Source: JAAYHV01 sp035268985
GTDB taxonomy: Bacteria > Bacillota > Clostridia > Peptostreptococcales > Anaerovoracaceae
DNA: 64,000 nucleotides
Reading direction: 5' to 3'
Assembly: GCA_035268985.1 (NCBI GenBank)
Contig: DATFJV010000078.1
Location: 7,378 to 71,377, forward strand
Position 1 is the first letter of the stretch, and every line of letters starts with the position of its first letter. A program made the position numbers and the translations under genes. This document shows, one piece after another, positions 8,639 through 18,518 of the stretch. The notes beneath the pieces were generated by a model that searched no databases, was not told where the DNA came from, and was given only the letters and a program-made list of their open reading frames with translations.

Positions 8639-10387
8639 CTATTCTCTCACTATAGCGTTAAATCGACATGCTTCTTCACATCGTCCGCATCTAGTACATA
8701 AATCTTGGTCAATAACGTGTTTTTCCTTTAAGTTACCTGTAATTGCGTCAACTGGACAGTTTTTAGCACAAACTGTACAACCAATACAATCATCTGTAAT
8801 TTTATAGGAAATCAACGCTTTACAAGATTTAGCAGTACACTTCTTGTTATAAATATGATCTTCATATTCATTTCTGAAGTATTTAATAGTAGTAAGAACA
8901 GGATTTGGAGCTGTTTGGCCTAAGCCACACATTGAACCAGCTTTAATTTTTTCCGCTAGTTCACCAAGTAACTCAATGTCACCGTCTTTACCTTCACCTT
9001 TAGTGATCCTTTCAAGAATTTCAAGCATTCTCTTAGTACCAATTCTACAATAGTTACACTTACCACAAGATTCTTTTCTGGTAAAGTCCAAGAAGAATCT
9101 AGCCATATCTACCATACAAGTATCTTCATCCATTACAATCATACCACCAGAACCTACAATAGCTCCTGTTTTAGTGATATCTTCATAAGTTACTTTAGTA
9201 TCTATTAAGCTAGCTGGTATACATCCACCAGACGGTCCTCCCATTTGAACAGCTTTAAATTCTTTGTCATTTTTAATGCCTCCACCGATATCAAATATAA
9301 CATCTTTTAAAGTTAATCCCATAGGGACCTCAACAAGACCACCTTTTTTTATTTTACCTGCCAATGCAAATACTTTTGTACCATTTGATTTTTCTGAACC
9401 ATACTCAGCGTATTTTTCACCACCATTTTCAAATATCCAAGGTACATTTGCATAAGTTTCTACATTATTTATATTAGTAGGTTTTTGCCAATAACCTTTT
9501 TGCGCAGGGAATGGAGGTTTTAATCTAGGCATACCTCTTTCACCTTCAAGGGATGCAATCAATGCAGTTTCTTCACCGCATACAAAAGCGCCTGCTCCAG
9601 CTTTGATTCTAATATCAAAATCATAACCAGATCCAAATATATTCTTTCCTAAATAACTTTTATCTCTAGCTTGCTGCATTGCAGTTTCTAGTCTTTTAAT
9701 TGCAAGGGGATATTCAGCACGGCAGTATATTATTCCTTCTATAGCGCCCATGGCGTAACCACCTATAATCATACCTTCAATCATAGAATGTGGATCACCT
9801 TCCAATACGGATCTATCCATGAAGGCTCCGGGGTCACCTTCATCAGCATTACAAACTATATATTTCTCACTATCTTTGCTGTTCTTTGCCGCATTCCATT
9901 TAAACCATGTTGGGAATCCTGCTCCCCCACGGCCTCTAAGACCTGAAACCTTAATTTGGTTTATTACATCATCTTGCGTCATAGAACTAACTACTTTCTC
10001 AGTAGATTTATATCCACCGCATGCGATGTATTCATCTATGTTTTCTGGATTTAATATTCCACAATTTCTTAAAACTATTCTAGTTTGTTTCGTAATTACG
10101 CTATTATCTTCATCATTAATTAAATATTTTTCTACGGGTTTATTACCTAATACATGCTCGCTTATAATCTCTTCAACCATTTCAGGCTGAACTTTTACAT
10201 ATCTATATAGCTTTTCATTATCATCATAGATATCAACTATTGGTTCTAAAAAACAAATACCGACACAGCCAGTAATTGTAGTTCTTAAATCCATGTTGCT
10301 TTTTTCCAAAATTCTATCGAATTCTGCTTGTGTTTTTTTAGCTCCAGAAGCAACACCGCAGCTTCCTTGGCCGACAACTATCCTCAT
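8639..10387 (-). CDS. NuoF/HydB-like NADH-binding flavoprotein subunit
   Basis: 582 residues. The N-terminal thioredoxin-like [2Fe-2S] domain shows Cys10, Cys41 and Cys45. The core is the NuoF fold: GRGGAGFPTWFKW (NADH/FMN site), ADEGDPGAFMDR, an SLBB domain, and a [4Fe-4S] site CGKCNYCRIGT. The C-terminus adds two [4Fe-4S] clusters (CIGCTVCAKNC and CTRCGRCEEAC), as in HydB of trimeric hydrogenases and related bifurcating enzymes. Respiratory NuoF lacks this C-terminal ferredoxin, which argues for a cytosolic complex. It lies 10 bp after the NuoE-like gene and 16 bp before the large subunit. Confidence 0.92.
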   Translation of the reverse strand: MRIVVGQGSCGVASGAKKTQAEFDRILEKSNMDLRTTITGCVGICFLEPIVDIYDDNEKLYRYVKVQPEMVEEIISEHVLGNKPVEKYLINDEDNSVITKQTRIVLRNCGILNPENIDEYIACGGYKSTEKVVSSMTQDDVINQIKVSGLRGRGGAGFPTWFKWNAAKNSKDSEKYIVCNADEGDPGAFMDRSVLEGDPHSMIEGMIIGGYAMGAIEGIIYCRAEYPLAIKRLETAMQQARDKSYLGKNIFGSGYDFDIRIKAGAGAFVCGEETALIASLEGERGMPRLKPPFPAQKGYWQKPTNINNVETYANVPWIFENGGEKYAEYGSEKSNGTKVFALAGKIKKGGLVEVPMGLTLKDVIFDIGGGIKNDKEFKAVQMGGPSGGCIPASLIDTKVTYEDITKTGAIVGSGGMIVMDEDTCMVDMARFFLDFTRKESCGKCNYCRIGTKRMLEILERITKGEGKDGDIELLGELAEKIKAGSMCGLGQTAPNPVLTTIKYFRNEYEDHIYNKKCTAKSCKALISYKITDDCIGCTVCAKNCPVDAITGNLKEKHVIDQDLCTRCGRCEEACRFNAIVRE

Positions 10388-10397
10388 ATTTTACCTC

Positions 10398-10892
10398 CTA
10401 TGCTCTGCCTTTAATTTCTTCTAGAACTTTAACAACAGAAGCTTTAGTTAAATTGCCATAAGTTTCATCACCTTCAGCAGTTTTAACCATCATAACAGGT
10501 GCTAAAGAACAGCATCCTAAACATGCTACGTTATTGATAGTAAAAATACCGTCTTCTGTAGTCTCTCCATCTTGTATACCTAAGTAGTCACATATTGATT
10601 CTTCAATCGACTCTGAGCCGTTAACATGACATGCAGTACCTTGGCAAAGCATAATTAAATTCTCACCAATAGGTTCTAATCTAAACTGCGTATAAAAAGT
10701 AGCTACTCCATATATTTTCGCAGGTCTAACACCTGTTGCCTCAGAAATGTAGTTTATAGCATCTAATGATAAATAACCATAAATTTCCTGAGCCTGTTGT
10801 AAGATAGTAATTAAACTACCAGGCACCTTAGCATACTTATCCAATACAGGCTTTAATTCCTCGAATTGGCATTGTAAACATCTCTCCTCCAT
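10398..10892 (-). CDS. NuoE/HydC-like [2Fe-2S] subunit
   Basis: 164 residues with the thioredoxin-like fold of NuoE/HydC. Cluster ligands are Cys83 and Cys88 (CQGTACH) and Cys124 and Cys128 (CLGCC). The N-terminal helical part (LITILQQAQEIYGYLS and GVATFYTQF) is standard for the family. It passes electrons between the FMN subunit and the rest of the complex. It is the first gene of a three-gene operon with its own near-consensus promoter and an AGGAGG site. Confidence 0.93.
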   Translation of the reverse strand: MEERCLQCQFEELKPVLDKYAKVPGSLITILQQAQEIYGYLSLDAINYISEATGVRPAKIYGVATFYTQFRLEPIGENLIMLCQGTACHVNGSESIEESICDYLGIQDGETTEDGIFTINNVACLGCCSLAPVMMVKTAEGDETYGNLTKASVVKVLEEIKGRA

Positions 10893-10930
10893 ATAATCCT
10901 CCTATTTAATATCATAAAAATACATTTTTA

Positions 10931-10959
10931 ATTATAGCAAATATATATTTAAATATCAA
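10931..10959 (-). promoter_or_regulatory. Sigma-A promoter of the redox operon
   Basis: Read on the minus strand: TTGATA, 17 bp, TATAAT. The -10 element (10931-10936) lies about 40 bp before the NuoE-like start codon. Five of six -35 bases and all -10 bases match consensus, so strong constitutive expression is likely. Confidence 0.75.
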
Positions 10960-10996
10960 CGAATATATTTGAAATACATCGTTTATTATTTAACTT

Positions 10997-11021
10997 AAAA
11001 AGACAGCTATACTGCCTTTTT
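10997..11021 (-). terminator. Terminator after the EamA transporter gene
   Basis: Imperfect stem AAAAAGACAG/CTGCCTTTTT (10997-11006, 11012-11021) overlapping the stop codon at 11007. The symmetric A/T ends would supply a U-tract in either direction; it separates this unit from the redox operon. Confidence 0.5.
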
Positions 11022-11903
11022 GAACAATTTTTCAATATTAGTTTCCATAATTAGTATACTAATAAACATAAGCCCACCGCCTAAATAACCCCGGGTAGAA
11101 AGAACCTCTCCAGCTAGCAAAAATGCTGCTATAGCAGCAAAGACAGGTTCAAAAGAAAACATTATCCCTGCATGGGAAGCCGTCGTATATTGTTGTGCTA
11201 TGGACTGAGCTATAAAAGCTATTCCTGTGCATACAAGTGATAGAAAAATCACAGATATCCAGACTGATTTTGCCACAGGCAAAGCCGGTGACTCAAATCC
11301 AAATGCTAAAATAGTGAAAAATAAACCTGTGAAGCCCATTTGAAATATACCTAAATGTAAAGCTTTCACATTTTCTTTTCTTACCGCCCTATCCACCAAT
11401 ATTAACTGTACCGAACAAGCAAAGGCACATAGTATACATAAAAAATCACCGAGAAAAGTCTCTTTATTAATGGAGAAATTCTCTTTTAATGTCATCAACA
11501 CGATACCTGTAAAACATATTATTAAAACTATAAAAAGTTTTTTGCTAGGTTTAGTTTTAGTTAATATATATTCTAAAGTTGGTGTTATAATAACATTTAA
11601 AGCTATTAAAAATCCTATATTTGTTAAATTAGTATATTTTACCGCTTCAGTTGCAAGGGTGTACATAACTGTAACTATTATTCCTATTAGTGCACCATAT
11701 TTAATGGTGTCTATGCTTATATTATTTATTTTTTTACGCAATAATATAATCGAAACTAAAAAAGCTACACCAAATCTATATGCGTTAAGTGTAAATGTTC
11801 CCATTTCATTCAAGCTTAAATCCATCATATAATATGATACACCCCAACTAAATGTTACTGCTAATATCATGCAATCAGCTAAAAATTGTTTTTTATTTTC
11901 CAT
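11007..11903 (-). CDS. EamA family (DMT superfamily) transporter
   Basis: 298 residues with about ten transmembrane helices arranged as two EamA repeats: the first starts at ADCMILAVTFSWGVSYYMMD, the second at LGDFLCILCAFACSVQLILVD, both ending in typical glycine/proline-containing helices (SFEPVFAAIAAFLLAGE). Members export or import amino acids and other small metabolites across the cytoplasmic membrane; the substrate cannot be told. It lies 7 bp downstream of holA, with GAGGG five bases before the ATG. Confidence 0.88.
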   Translation of the reverse strand: MENKKQFLADCMILAVTFSWGVSYYMMDLSLNEMGTFTLNAYRFGVAFLVSIILLRKKINNISIDTIKYGALIGIIVTVMYTLATEAVKYTNLTNIGFLIALNVIITPTLEYILTKTKPSKKLFIVLIICFTGIVLMTLKENFSINKETFLGDFLCILCAFACSVQLILVDRAVRKENVKALHLGIFQMGFTGLFFTILAFGFESPALPVAKSVWISVIFLSLVCTGIAFIAQSIAQQYTTASHAGIMFSFEPVFAAIAAFLLAGEVLSTRGYLGGGLMFISILIMETNIEKLFKKAV

Positions 11904-11910
11904 TTATCCC

Positions 11911-12963
11911 TCACTTTAATTCGGATATAAAAACTGGCAGAGCCAAATCTTCACTAATTTGACCGGTTTTAATCATTTTATCTATATTATATACTCTTAC
12001 CAATGCTTGCTTTAATTCGTTAAGATTAAAATTCTTAGATGCTTTATAAGCCTTATCGAACCTATATCTGTTTATTTTTAGTTCTTTTTCTATTTGATAC
12101 GGTGTCATATCAATTTCTTCCATTGATTTGATGTCATATATTATTTCAAATTGAGCAATCACTAGACCAATTATTTGAAAAGCACTTTCATTATTGTTCA
12201 ATTTATTTATTGTTATATTCATGGCTTTTTTTATATCTCTATTACACATCGAATCTATTAAATTAAAAATATATGTATCTTCTGTTCCTAAAACAGCTAA
12301 GTTTATATCCCTTTCAGAAAGTGTATTACCTTCCGTTAAAACTGTTATCTTTTCAATATCACTATTTAAATCGATAAGTTTATAGCTACTATCTTTATTC
12401 ATGTAACCTGAAACATTTATTACATAATCTATTAATTTATTTTCATAGACCAACTTATTATTATCAAATCTCTTTTTTATAAAACCTCTTAATTCTTTTA
12501 TGTCTAGCTTAACAAATTCAAAACATTGCGAAATCTTTTTTACTTTTTTGCCTAAACTATTTAATTCTTGCTGTTTTTCGCCATCCAAGTAAAAAACTAT
12601 AATTGAATTTGAATCATATCCTTTCAAATAATTAATAAGTTTTTCTTCTTCTTTGTCACCAAAACCTTTTACATTTTTTTGATATAAAGGAGAATAATTC
12701 CTTATAAGAACTACCCTTTTATCAGAAAACATGGAATAAGTATCAGAATTCATAATAATATCTTCTACACTAGTCACATCTCCATCTAGTTTGGTTAAAT
12801 CCAATGCTTTATATTCATCATTTATATATCTGTTAACAATATTATTAATAGCCCAATTTATTAAGAAACTTTCACTGCCCATTAATAAAACAACTTTATT
12901 CAGTTGCTTTTTTGTCACAATTCTATTAAAATCTCTAAATCCTAATTCGGTCTTACTTAACAT
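11911..12963 (-). CDS. holA: DNA polymerase III delta subunit
   Basis: About 350 residues with the clamp-loader delta pattern: VVLLMGSESFLINWAINNIV at the degenerate P-loop end, the middle domain around DIKELRGFIKKRF, and the C-terminal collar domain (YRFDKAYKASKNFNLNELKQALV). It opens the beta clamp in the clamp loader. The frame begins at 12969, but AGAGG directly abuts that ATG; the ATG at 12963 has correct spacing and is preferred. The gene follows comEC, a common pairing in Gram-positive genomes. Confidence 0.9.
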   Translation of the reverse strand: MLSKTELGFRDFNRIVTKKQLNKVVLLMGSESFLINWAINNIVNRYINDEYKALDLTKLDGDVTSVEDIIMNSDTYSMFSDKRVVLIRNYSPLYQKNVKGFGDKEEEKLINYLKGYDSNSIIVFYLDGEKQQELNSLGKKVKKISQCFEFVKLDIKELRGFIKKRFDNNKLVYENKLIDYVINVSGYMNKDSSYKLIDLNSDIEKITVLTEGNTLSERDINLAVLGTEDTYIFNLIDSMCNRDIKKAMNITINKLNNNESAFQIIGLVIAQFEIIYDIKSMEEIDMTPYQIEKELKINRYRFDKAYKASKNFNLNELKQALVRVYNIDKMIKTGQISEDLALPVFISELK

Positions 12964-12972
12964 ACTCATCCT

Positions 12973-15222
12973 CTATATCATTTTTTTTATATAGTATTTC
13001 CCATTTTTAATATCTATTCCTATAGCCCCGTCTAAATCGTTTCTAAATACCATTATATCTTTTTTATACAACTTTTCAATGGTATTATCTGCAGGATGTT
13101 CATAATTATTTTTGCCTACTTGAATAATCGCCACTTTCGGTTCAACTACATTCAAAAATTCATCCGTGGTGCTGCTTTTACTACCATGATGGCACACCTT
13201 TAATATGTCGCATTTTAATTTATCCGTATCTTCATAGTATTTAAGCATTTCTTTTTCTCCTTGGGCTAATAGATCTCCTGTTATTAAAATATCTACACCT
13301 TCATACTTTAGTTTAATCACCATATTCACCTTATTTTCATCTTCCAAATCAAATGAATCGCCTTCACTTAATATTGGCCATAATATTTCTATGTAAATTT
13401 CTTTTCCTAATACTATTTTATCTCCTACTTTTAAATATCTATCACTTTCAATGATTGGCATATATCCTTCAAAAACCATTAGCTTATCAATTAAGTATAT
13501 TTCCTTAAGCTCACTTACACCTTTAAAATGATCCATATGTAAATGAGTTGGTATTGCCATATCAAGATTAAATACTCCATTTTTTAATAAATATGGCTTT
13601 AAAACCATTTGACCTATGTTTTTCATATAATGTCCCCCGCCATCTATCAAAACATTAAGTTCATCAGTTCTAATATGAATTCCATCACCCTGCCCTACGT
13701 CAATGAATACAACTTCATCATCTTTGAAATCATTTTTTGTTATAAGATGTATTGGTATAGAAATTAACATTGTTAAAAGAATTATAGAAATAACAAAAGT
13801 ATTTTTTTTTCTTTTAATCAATACGATAAAGGTTTCAGAGGTTATAAATAGAATTATTATATAATATATAAAAATCATTGCGAAGTTTAAGGTAATAACA
13901 TCAACTATCAAATTGTTATATTTATATATGATATCATTTAAATATATTATTAACTCTGAAATTGATATTGCCACCTTACTTATTACTATTAGTTTAAACC
14001 CAGTAATTGTAAATATTAATAGATGAATTATTATAATAGGCATTAATACTGCAACGATAGGGACTATTATTAGATTTGCTATTGGAGAAATTAAGGAAAT
14101 ATAATTCATTTCATAAGCAATAATTGGCATAAGCGTAATTTGAGCAGCTAAAATAGTACTTAAATAATTACCTACATATATTTTTAACTTAGGAGTTACA
14201 AAACATATTCCCAAAACTGCTATAAATGATAACTTAAACCCTATATTAAAAATTATATATGGATTCATTATAGAAAATACCATAAATGCTAATGTTAAGG
14301 CAGCTAATGTATCGAATCTTCTATCATAATAATATGAAATCATATTTAGCATTACCATAAAAATTGCTCTACAGCATGATGGTGGCCACATAGTCATAGT
14401 TCCATATGAAAGTAATATCAATAAAAATACCAAACCATAAATTTTTCTTCTATTACCTCTTATTATTACTAAAAAAAATCCATATACTATACCAATATGA
14501 AGACCACTTACTGCCAAAATATGAGAAATCCCATTTGCTTTAAATTTCTCATAGATTTCATCTTTCATGCAATTCTTGTCGCCAAATACAAGCCCACCAA
14601 TTATGCCTCTATCTTCATATACATCTAAAAATTCATACCGTCTTTTTATTAGATTTTGTTTGAACTTATCTAATATATTTCCATTATCCTTTAAAACCAT
14701 GTTGTCAATATATTGAATTCTACATATGCTTTTTGATTTTAAATAAAGCCTGTAATTAAAACATCCTGGATTCCTCTGAGTATCCGGTGTTACTATTTCA
14801 CCACTAATTAAATATTCGCCACCTATAACATCACATACTTCATTGTAACTCTCATAATAGCCAATAACTTTTAAATCTAAAGCCTTTGGCTTTATTGTTA
14901 ATTGATATAACCCTTCTTCCTTTAATATAATATCGGTAATCTCACCTACATAGCTATCCCTATCTTCATAAAAAAATTCATCCACCTTTAAATATTTTAT
15001 ATGTTCATTGAAAAATAACAATGCTCCAAATAATAATGATAAAAAAATTGCTATAAATTGTTTCTTCGTTAATTTCCTTTTTCTATATAAAACATAATTT
15101 GTAACTAATATAAATACAATTATTATAGATGTAAATAAGACTTCTTTTAACTCCAATATTGAATACATTAAAATATAGGATGTAAGGATTATCAATCCTA
15201 TTATAAATAATTTTCTTCTCAT
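12973..15222 (-). CDS. comEC: DNA internalization protein ComEC/Rec2
   Basis: About 749 residues. It has an N-terminal membrane anchor with an external domain, then the polytopic Competence domain (motif KANGISHILAVSGLHIG), and a C-terminal metallo-beta-lactamase domain with DVGQGDGIHI, THLHMDHFKG and HHGSKSSTTDEF. It forms the inner-membrane channel for single-stranded DNA during transformation. The start is taken as the ATG at 15222, seven bases after AAGG, rather than the GTG two codons earlier. DprA is also in the window, but other com genes are not. Confidence 0.93.
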   Translation of the reverse strand: MRRKLFIIGLIILTSYILMYSILELKEVLFTSIIIVFILVTNYVLYRKRKLTKKQFIAIFLSLLFGALLFFNEHIKYLKVDEFFYEDRDSYVGEITDIILKEEGLYQLTIKPKALDLKVIGYYESYNEVCDVIGGEYLISGEIVTPDTQRNPGCFNYRLYLKSKSICRIQYIDNMVLKDNGNILDKFKQNLIKRRYEFLDVYEDRGIIGGLVFGDKNCMKDEIYEKFKANGISHILAVSGLHIGIVYGFFLVIIRGNRRKIYGLVFLLILLSYGTMTMWPPSCCRAIFMVMLNMISYYYDRRFDTLAALTLAFMVFSIMNPYIIFNIGFKLSFIAVLGICFVTPKLKIYVGNYLSTILAAQITLMPIIAYEMNYISLISPIANLIIVPIVAVLMPIIIIHLLIFTITGFKLIVISKVAISISELIIYLNDIIYKYNNLIVDVITLNFAMIFIYYIIILFITSETFIVLIKRKKNTFVISIILLTMLISIPIHLITKNDFKDDEVVFIDVGQGDGIHIRTDELNVLIDGGGHYMKNIGQMVLKPYLLKNGVFNLDMAIPTHLHMDHFKGVSELKEIYLIDKLMVFEGYMPIIESDRYLKVGDKIVLGKEIYIEILWPILSEGDSFDLEDENKVNMVIKLKYEGVDILITGDLLAQGEKEMLKYYEDTDKLKCDILKVCHHGSKSSTTDEFLNVVEPKVAIIQVGKNNYEHPADNTIEKLYKKDIMVFRNDLDGAIGIDIKNGKYYIKKMI

Positions 15223-15304
15223 ACACACACCTTGCTTTTAATCTTCACACTATTAATATACTATCAATCTAATTATTAAGATTCAATTAAATTAATTATA
15301 TATA

Positions 15305-15333
15305 TGTAAAATGCAAGCATTTTATGGTATAAT
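15305..15333 (+). promoter_or_regulatory. Promoter of the PBP gene with a palindrome in the spacer
   Basis: TGTAAA, 17 bp, TATAAT (15328-15333), about 30 bp before the start. The perfect palindrome AAAATGC-AA-GCATTTT (15308-15323) overlaps the -35 and spacer, a position suited to a repressor. No known regulator is assigned. Confidence 0.5.
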
Positions 15334-15362
15334 CCATATATCTATGCAAGGAGGTAATAACA

Positions 15363-18300
15363 TTGACTGATAAAGGTAAAGATAAGAAAAAAGAAATAGA
15401 TGATTTTCTAGTAAAATTTGAAGAAGAAGATAATAATGATTCTCTCGAAGAACTTGAAATAATAGAAAAACCATCTAAAAAGAAAAAAGTTCAAAATAAA
15501 GATAAAAAAGAAAAGAAACAAAAAAAAGATAAGATAAAAAAAGCAAAAGAAAACACTGGCAAAAGGAAATTCAGTATTGCCGGCTTTTTTAGGTTAGAAA
15601 ATGACTACTATGTGGAAAGCGAAGACAAAAAAGTAATGGTAAACGGTAAAATGAAGCGCAATAAAAAATACAGAGCAAACATCAAGCACATTTTATTAAC
15701 AATCCTGGCTATATTCATAATATGCTTTTTAGTGGGCGTGGGTTATTTATTTAATCTAATTCACAACGCACCCGATATCGAACCTGCACATATGTATGAT
15801 ATGATTTCTGAAACATCAATAATTTACGATGACCAAGGAGAAAAGCTTGATAGTGTATTTGCAAATGCCAATAGAACTATTGTCGAATATGACCAACTTC
15901 CTGAGGATTTAGTAAATTCCTTTGTTGCCTTAGAAGATAAAACCTTCTGGGATCATAATGGTTTTAACTGGATAAGAATAATAGGTGCCATCAAAGAATC
16001 TGTTTTTGGTGGTGGTCAAATAAGCGGCACAAGTACTATAACCCAGCAGCTTGCTCGTAATGTATATCTACCTGATGTAATGTCTGATCGTGACATGAAT
16101 AGGAAGATAATAGAAGCATACTATGCTTATGAAATAGAAAAAGTACTTACTAAAGAACAAATTTTAGAAGCATATCTAAATACAATATACTTAGGTTATG
16201 GTTGCCATGGCGTACAAACAGCATCACAGTCGTATTTTAGTAAAAACGTTCAAGATTTAAATCTAATAGAATGTGCTTCTTTAGCTGCACTGCCTCAAGC
16301 ACCTGACTACTTTTCATTAATCAAGTACGTAAGCAATGATGAATTAACTGAAGAAAGTCAAAACATACTCAAAAGGGGTGACTCTGGTTCTTATGTTTGG
16401 AATGACTTATCTAAGGGTAGGCGTGATCTTACTCTTAAACTTATGTATGGCCAAGGTTATATTAGTGAAGAAGTGTATAACGAAAACGTAGATATCAGCA
16501 TTGTCGATGTATTAAATCCATATTTTGATGAATCAAATTCTTATACATCATATTTTACAGATTACTTAATAAAAACAGTTATACAAGATATGATGGAAGA
16601 ATATAATTTGACATATAGCGAAGCTCATTCTAGGGTATATGATGGCGGTTTACAAATACATTCTACTTTGGATACACAAGCCCAAGGTATAATAGAAAAA
16701 GAATTTGAAAATAGAAACAACTTCCCTTACCTAGTAAGTGTTCGTAAAGATTCAGATGGAAATATAATATCTCCTCAAAATGATATTATGATGTACTCCT
16801 TTGATTCATTTTTCACAGATGAAGGCATCTTCAAATTCAAAGAGGATGAATATAAATTAAATGATGATGGTTCAATAACTATTATGAATGGAACTAGATT
16901 TAATATATATAATACTACTGTAGGTGGTGAACCTGATTACAGCTGGGAATTTAAAAACATGTATGTATACGAAGGTGCATATTATTCTATTCCTGGTGGA
17001 TTCATAAATGTACCTAAAGGATATAAATCTAGAGATGAAGATAATAACCTAGTTTTATCTGCTGAATTTTCAGAAGATTACCCAGAGTTCTTTACTGAGT
17101 TAGATGGTACACTAGCCCTTTCATCAGATTCATATTCATTAGGGCAAAAAGTTATACAGCCACAAGCTGCTATGGCCATTACTGAAGTTGGCACTGGTCA
17201 AGTAAAAGCATTAGTTGGTGGTAGAGAAATCGACGGTAGAATGTTATATAATAGAGCAGTTAATCCAAGACAGCCAGGATCTTCAATAAAACCTTTAGCT
17301 GTTTATTCGGCAGCACTACAAAAGAGTTATGAATTAGCAGAAAATGGTGAATTATTTCCATTTGTAGATTTTGATAACTGTGGTCAAGGCACTGAACTTT
17401 ATGGCAGATATTTAACTGCAGGTTCAATAATAGATGATGAACCCCTATATACTTCTAGCGGTAGTCTATGGCCTAAAAACTCATATAGCGGGTATAAAGG
17501 TCTTATGACCATGAGAAGAGGGTTACAACTATCGGTTAATGTTATAGCTGTTAAAATTTGGCAACAAGTTGGTGCTGAATTCTCTGCAAATTTAGTGGAA
17601 AATTTTGGTATAAGTACATTGGACACTGAAGGAGATGTTAGTGACTTAAATCCTGCAGCATTAGCTTTAGGAGGTATGACTCAGGGAGTTACCCCTCTTG
17701 ATATGTCAGCTGCTTATTGCGCTTTCCCTAACGAAGGAATAGTTAAAAGTCCTGTTCTTTATACTAAAGTATATAACAGGAATGATGAAGAAATATTAAG
17801 TTCAGTATCTGAAGCTACTAAAGCATTAAATGAAGGTGTAGCATTCATAATGACTAATATGCTTAAATCTGTAATTACTGATGGTATAGCCGGACCTGCT
17901 GGAATATCTGGTGTCCAAGCCGGTGGTAAAACTGGAACTACTTCAAATGAATATGATATTTGGTTTGATGGATTCACTCCTAGCTATGCAGCTTCAGTTT
18001 GGATCGGAACCGATGTAAATATGAAGCTATCCAGCATGAGTGGCATGGCCGCTCGTTTATGGGGAAGAATAATGAACCAAATCCCAGCAGCTAAAGAAGG
18101 TACTTATGCAGAAATGCCTTCAAATGTAATGTATTCAGGAGGCGAATACTATACATCAGGTACTGCAGGTGGTCCTAGCCTAAGTTCTCTTACAAAAACT
18201 GTAACAGTGGATGCTGAAACTGGCTATTTAGCGACACCGTATACGCCAAACACTAAACAAGTCATCGGATATGATAGGCCTTATGAAAACCGAACAACCA

Positions 18301-18518
18301 AATACTTTAAAGACGGTGGGGTATTACCAGTTTATTATAGCTATAAATATAATCCAGACCCTAGTATATATCCAATATCCCCAGATGAAACATGGGTGCC
18401 TTTCACCATTCCAGAACCTGAAGAACCTGAGGAACCTGAAACACCTGAGGAGCCTGAAACACCTGAGGAGCCTGAAACACCTGAAGAGCCTGAAACACCT
18501 GAAGATTCTTCTGAATAA
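15363..18518 (+). CDS. Class A penicillin-binding protein (PBP1A family)
   Basis: 1051 residues. A charged, lysine-rich cytoplasmic tail (1-107) precedes one transmembrane helix (about 108-131). The GT51 glycosyltransferase domain shows EDKTFWDHNGFNW and STITQQLARN; the transpeptidase domain shows SSIK (in PGSSIKPLAVY), SVN and KTGTT. The enzyme polymerises and cross-links peptidoglycan outside the membrane. The C-terminus is a disordered run of PEEPET repeats encoded by 18-bp direct repeats (about 18416-18500). The start is a TTG, supported by AAGGAGG eight bases upstream; no ATG fits. It stands alone, divergent from comEC. Confidence 0.95.
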   Translation: MTDKGKDKKKEIDDFLVKFEEEDNNDSLEELEIIEKPSKKKKVQNKDKKEKKQKKDKIKKAKENTGKRKFSIAGFFRLENDYYVESEDKKVMVNGKMKRNKKYRANIKHILLTILAIFIICFLVGVGYLFNLIHNAPDIEPAHMYDMISETSIIYDDQGEKLDSVFANANRTIVEYDQLPEDLVNSFVALEDKTFWDHNGFNWIRIIGAIKESVFGGGQISGTSTITQQLARNVYLPDVMSDRDMNRKIIEAYYAYEIEKVLTKEQILEAYLNTIYLGYGCHGVQTASQSYFSKNVQDLNLIECASLAALPQAPDYFSLIKYVSNDELTEESQNILKRGDSGSYVWNDLSKGRRDLTLKLMYGQGYISEEVYNENVDISIVDVLNPYFDESNSYTSYFTDYLIKTVIQDMMEEYNLTYSEAHSRVYDGGLQIHSTLDTQAQGIIEKEFENRNNFPYLVSVRKDSDGNIISPQNDIMMYSFDSFFTDEGIFKFKEDEYKLNDDGSITIMNGTRFNIYNTTVGGEPDYSWEFKNMYVYEGAYYSIPGGFINVPKGYKSRDEDNNLVLSAEFSEDYPEFFTELDGTLALSSDSYSLGQKVIQPQAAMAITEVGTGQVKALVGGREIDGRMLYNRAVNPRQPGSSIKPLAVYSAALQKSYELAENGELFPFVDFDNCGQGTELYGRYLTAGSIIDDEPLYTSSGSLWPKNSYSGYKGLMTMRRGLQLSVNVIAVKIWQQVGAEFSANLVENFGISTLDTEGDVSDLNPAALALGGMTQGVTPLDMSAAYCAFPNEGIVKSPVLYTKVYNRNDEEILSSVSEATKALNEGVAFIMTNMLKSVITDGIAGPAGISGVQAGGKTGTTSNEYDIWFDGFTPSYAASVWIGTDVNMKLSSMSGMAARLWGRIMNQIPAAKEGTYAEMPSNVMYSGGEYYTSGTAGGPSLSSLTKTVTVDAETGYLATPYTPNTKQVIGYDRPYENRTTKYFKDGGVLPVYYSYKYNPDPSIYPISPDETWVPFTIPEPEEPEEPETPEEPETPEEPETPEEPETPEDSSE
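18416..18502 (+). repeat. 18-bp direct repeats encoding a Pro/Glu-rich tail
   Basis: Near-identical copies of an 18-bp unit (CCTGAGGAGCCTGAAACA and variants) encode the PEEPET tail of the penicillin-binding protein. Copy number is likely to vary by slippage; Pro/Glu-rich C-termini are also seen in other Gram-positive class A PBPs. Confidence 0.8.

Noticed and set aside
5122..10892. Respiratory complex I (nuo) operon
   Set aside because: No membrane subunits (NuoA, H, J-N) or NuoBCD are present, and the NuoF-like subunit has a C-terminal ferredoxin typical of soluble complexes.
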